From a virus, in IMG/VR virus record IMGVR_UViG_3300028837_000933, positions 57,821-121,820 of that record: DNA of 64,000 bases. The stretch is one strand, 5' to 3'. The notes under the pieces were generated by a model. The model did not search any database, had not been told where the DNA came from, and saw only the letters and a list, made by a program, of their open reading frames with translations. The translations under genes and the position numbers were made by a program. Below are positions 62,582 through 64,000 of this stretch, piece after piece; positions within the stretch are counted from its first letter, which is position 1, and every line of letters begins with the position of its first letter.

Positions 62582-63982
62582 ATGCACGGTCACATGGAGA
62601 ATGGTCGGACGGCCACCGAGAAAACGGTGGCTGAACTGGACAAGATGATTAGGTCACGCGCCGGCGTGATCTACATCGTTGGTGAGGAGCGCCGCGTGCT
62701 GGAGTCCCTGGTCAAGTACGCGGCCGAGCCCGTCAACAGCCTCAGCGGACAGCAGTTGTTGCCGTCCCGCCAGGTCTGGACCTGGCGCATGACTCGCGGC
62801 ATCGAGCCCCTGGAACTCAGCGGTACTGGCGATGTGGTGGTCAGCAAGGACGCCTCACGCAACGCCAAGTTCGATAGCGATGCCACAAAGCATCCCGCCC
62901 AGGCGCTCGATCACATCGGCGCGTTCATCAGCGGTGACGGCGCCACGACCAGCGCGGACAGGGCAGCGGCCAAGACCCGAAATGCCAGCTTGTTCGTCCT
63001 GCTGGACTTTCACCGCCACGTGGCCAGCGCCAGCGAGAACGGCACCGCTCAGCCTTTGTTCGAGAGGGCCTTGCGTGACCTGTACAGCGTGGCGTCCACG
63101 TCCCGCTCGGTTATCATCCTCTTGTCGCCCCGCCCCATGACGTGGATCGATGCGGAGCAAGAGGTACGGCTTATCGAGTGGCCGAACCCCGACCGACTGG
63201 AGTTGTTCACGCTGATCGAAGAGGTCGCCAACGATATGCCGGATCACATCGACACCGCGATGGACGATGATGGCAAGGCTGGCGGGACTCGTCCTCTGAT
63301 CCGCCAGAACGTGGGCGACCAGTTCAACAGTGCGCTAGGCGGGACTGAGGCGAATATCCGCTCAACGTTCCGCTTGCTCGAGTCGGTCGGCCCCGCTATC
63401 TGGCAGATTGACGAGATCGAGAAGATGTTCCCCAAGGGCCAAGGCGAGCAGGATGGTGGGACGGGACGCAGGGTGCTCGGAATGATGCTGACGTTCATGG
63501 AAGAGCGGAAGGAACGCGCCCCGCTGGTCTTGCCCGTTGTGACCGCCAACGATGTATCGAGCATCCCGCCCGAACTGCTCTCGCGGTTCGAGTGGATCTT
63601 TGGCGTGGACTTGCCCACCGAGCCCGAGTGCGAACAGATTCTGCGCATCCACGCTGCCAAGCGCGAGATCGAGTTCAGCAACGAGGAGTTCGCTGGTCTG
63701 GCAGCCGTTGCCAACGAGCGAAGTCTAACAGGCCGCGAGATCGAGCGCTGCGTCAAGGCATCCAAGCGCCGATGCTATAAGACCGACTTTGACTTGTTCG
63801 ATGCCCTGATCAACGCGCTAAAGCAGATCAAGGGTCTCGCCGCCAGCCGTCCGAAGGACGTAGCCGCGATCAGGGCCTGGATCGCTGAACATGCCATGGC
63901 CGCATCCAGCGCTGCCCATCTGGGCGATGACGATGCACCCACCGTGGAAGAGGATGGCGATCCGGTCGAGTACCTCATGTAG
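62582..63982 (+). CDS. Ycf46-like AAA protein lacking its P-loop
   Basis: 466 residues. The N-terminal half resembles the inactive AAA domain of Ycf46-type proteins (SVIILLSPRPMTWIDAEQEV). The C-terminal half has Walker B IWQIDEIEKMF (near 273-284), sensor TAND, arginine-finger stretch LLSRFEWIFG and a sensor-2 helix (LTGREIERCVK). The segment that should hold Walker A (GxPGTGKS) is absent: EEVANDMPDHIDTAMDDDGK leads straight into PLIRQNVGDQF. Over 100 residues usual in the family are missing in frame. It may be a pseudo-ATPase scaffold, or the assembly may have collapsed. GAAAGGGAGGG site, own promoter. Confidence 0.7.
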   Translation: MHGHMENGRTATEKTVAELDKMIRSRAGVIYIVGEERRVLESLVKYAAEPVNSLSGQQLLPSRQVWTWRMTRGIEPLELSGTGDVVVSKDASRNAKFDSDATKHPAQALDHIGAFISGDGATTSADRAAAKTRNASLFVLLDFHRHVASASENGTAQPLFERALRDLYSVASTSRSVIILLSPRPMTWIDAEQEVRLIEWPNPDRLELFTLIEEVANDMPDHIDTAMDDDGKAGGTRPLIRQNVGDQFNSALGGTEANIRSTFRLLESVGPAIWQIDEIEKMFPKGQGEQDGGTGRRVLGMMLTFMEERKERAPLVLPVVTANDVSSIPPELLSRFEWIFGVDLPTEPECEQILRIHAAKREIEFSNEEFAGLAAVANERSLTGREIERCVKASKRRCYKTDFDLFDALINALKQIKGLAASRPKDVAAIRAWIAEHAMAASSAAHLGDDDAPTVEEDGDPVEYLM

Positions 63983-64000
63983 CCAAGGCCAGGGCGGGCC

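Overview
The window looks like most of the genome of a tailed double-stranded DNA phage (Caudoviricetes), probably from a metagenome because an untrimmed sequencing adapter is embedded at 56,822-56,894. Evidence for a phage: a GpA-type large terminase, a prohead protease fused to scaffold and capsid, paired small virion proteins, a repeat-rich tail-type protein, a DnaB helicase with initiator and loader, a sliding clamp, ParB-like proteins and a small sigma factor. The host cannot be named. Several promoters match the bacterial sigma-70 consensus and ribosome sites are strong purine-rich Shine-Dalgarno sequences, so the host is bacterial.

Layout. (1) Bases 1-15,628 are read on the minus strand: a putative DNA-modification trio (methyltransferase-like, acetyltransferase-like, ParB-like), small and large terminase, small accessory genes, the protease-scaffold-capsid gene with an internal start, two duplicated small virion genes, basic proteins, and a giant 22-residue-repeat protein that runs off the left edge. 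(2) 15,710-15,851 holds a tRNA-Glu(CUC) interrupted by about 70 nt in its D-loop. (3) 15,978-16,436 encodes a triple HTH-repeat protein. (4) 16,691-18,980 is non-coding and built of degenerate tandem 10-bp units. (5) 19,582-34,641 is an array of about thirty gene cassettes, all on the plus strand. Nearly every cassette is one small promoterless ORF headed by a conserved module: two covarying hairpins, then an AGAGAGGGAGGG-type ribosome site and the start codon. There are two families: A (19.6-22.3 kb, lower GC, outer stem CCACAA/TTGTGG) and B (22.9-34.6 kb, GC-rich, outer stem CCCGAA/TTCGGG). Cassette products are mostly unknown. Recognisable ones are a SprT-like metalloprotease, a PC4-like protein and several single-domain sliding-clamp-like proteins. 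(6) 35.8-64 kb carries plus-strand replication and accessory operons.

Regulation. A sigma-like gene at 45,789 has its own sigma-70 promoter. Twelve plus-strand transcription units in the right half, plus one hairpin module in the array, carry CAATCR then CGTT, with a spacer of exactly 15 nt in all but one. The spacing and the CGTT box resemble ECF sigma promoters. I infer that host RNA polymerase makes the phage sigma factor, which then switches on the replication operons.

How the genes work together. The replication set is initiator (46,806), loader (48,415), DnaB (48,963), clamp (57,055), an NrdG-like radical-SAM protein (54,204) and a Ycf46-like AAA protein that seems to lack its P-loop (62,582). 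The structural set packages and protects DNA. The cassette array is the most novel part and is probably a swappable stock of host-takeover genes. The order of genes across 56.82-56.90 kb should not be trusted because of the adapter.
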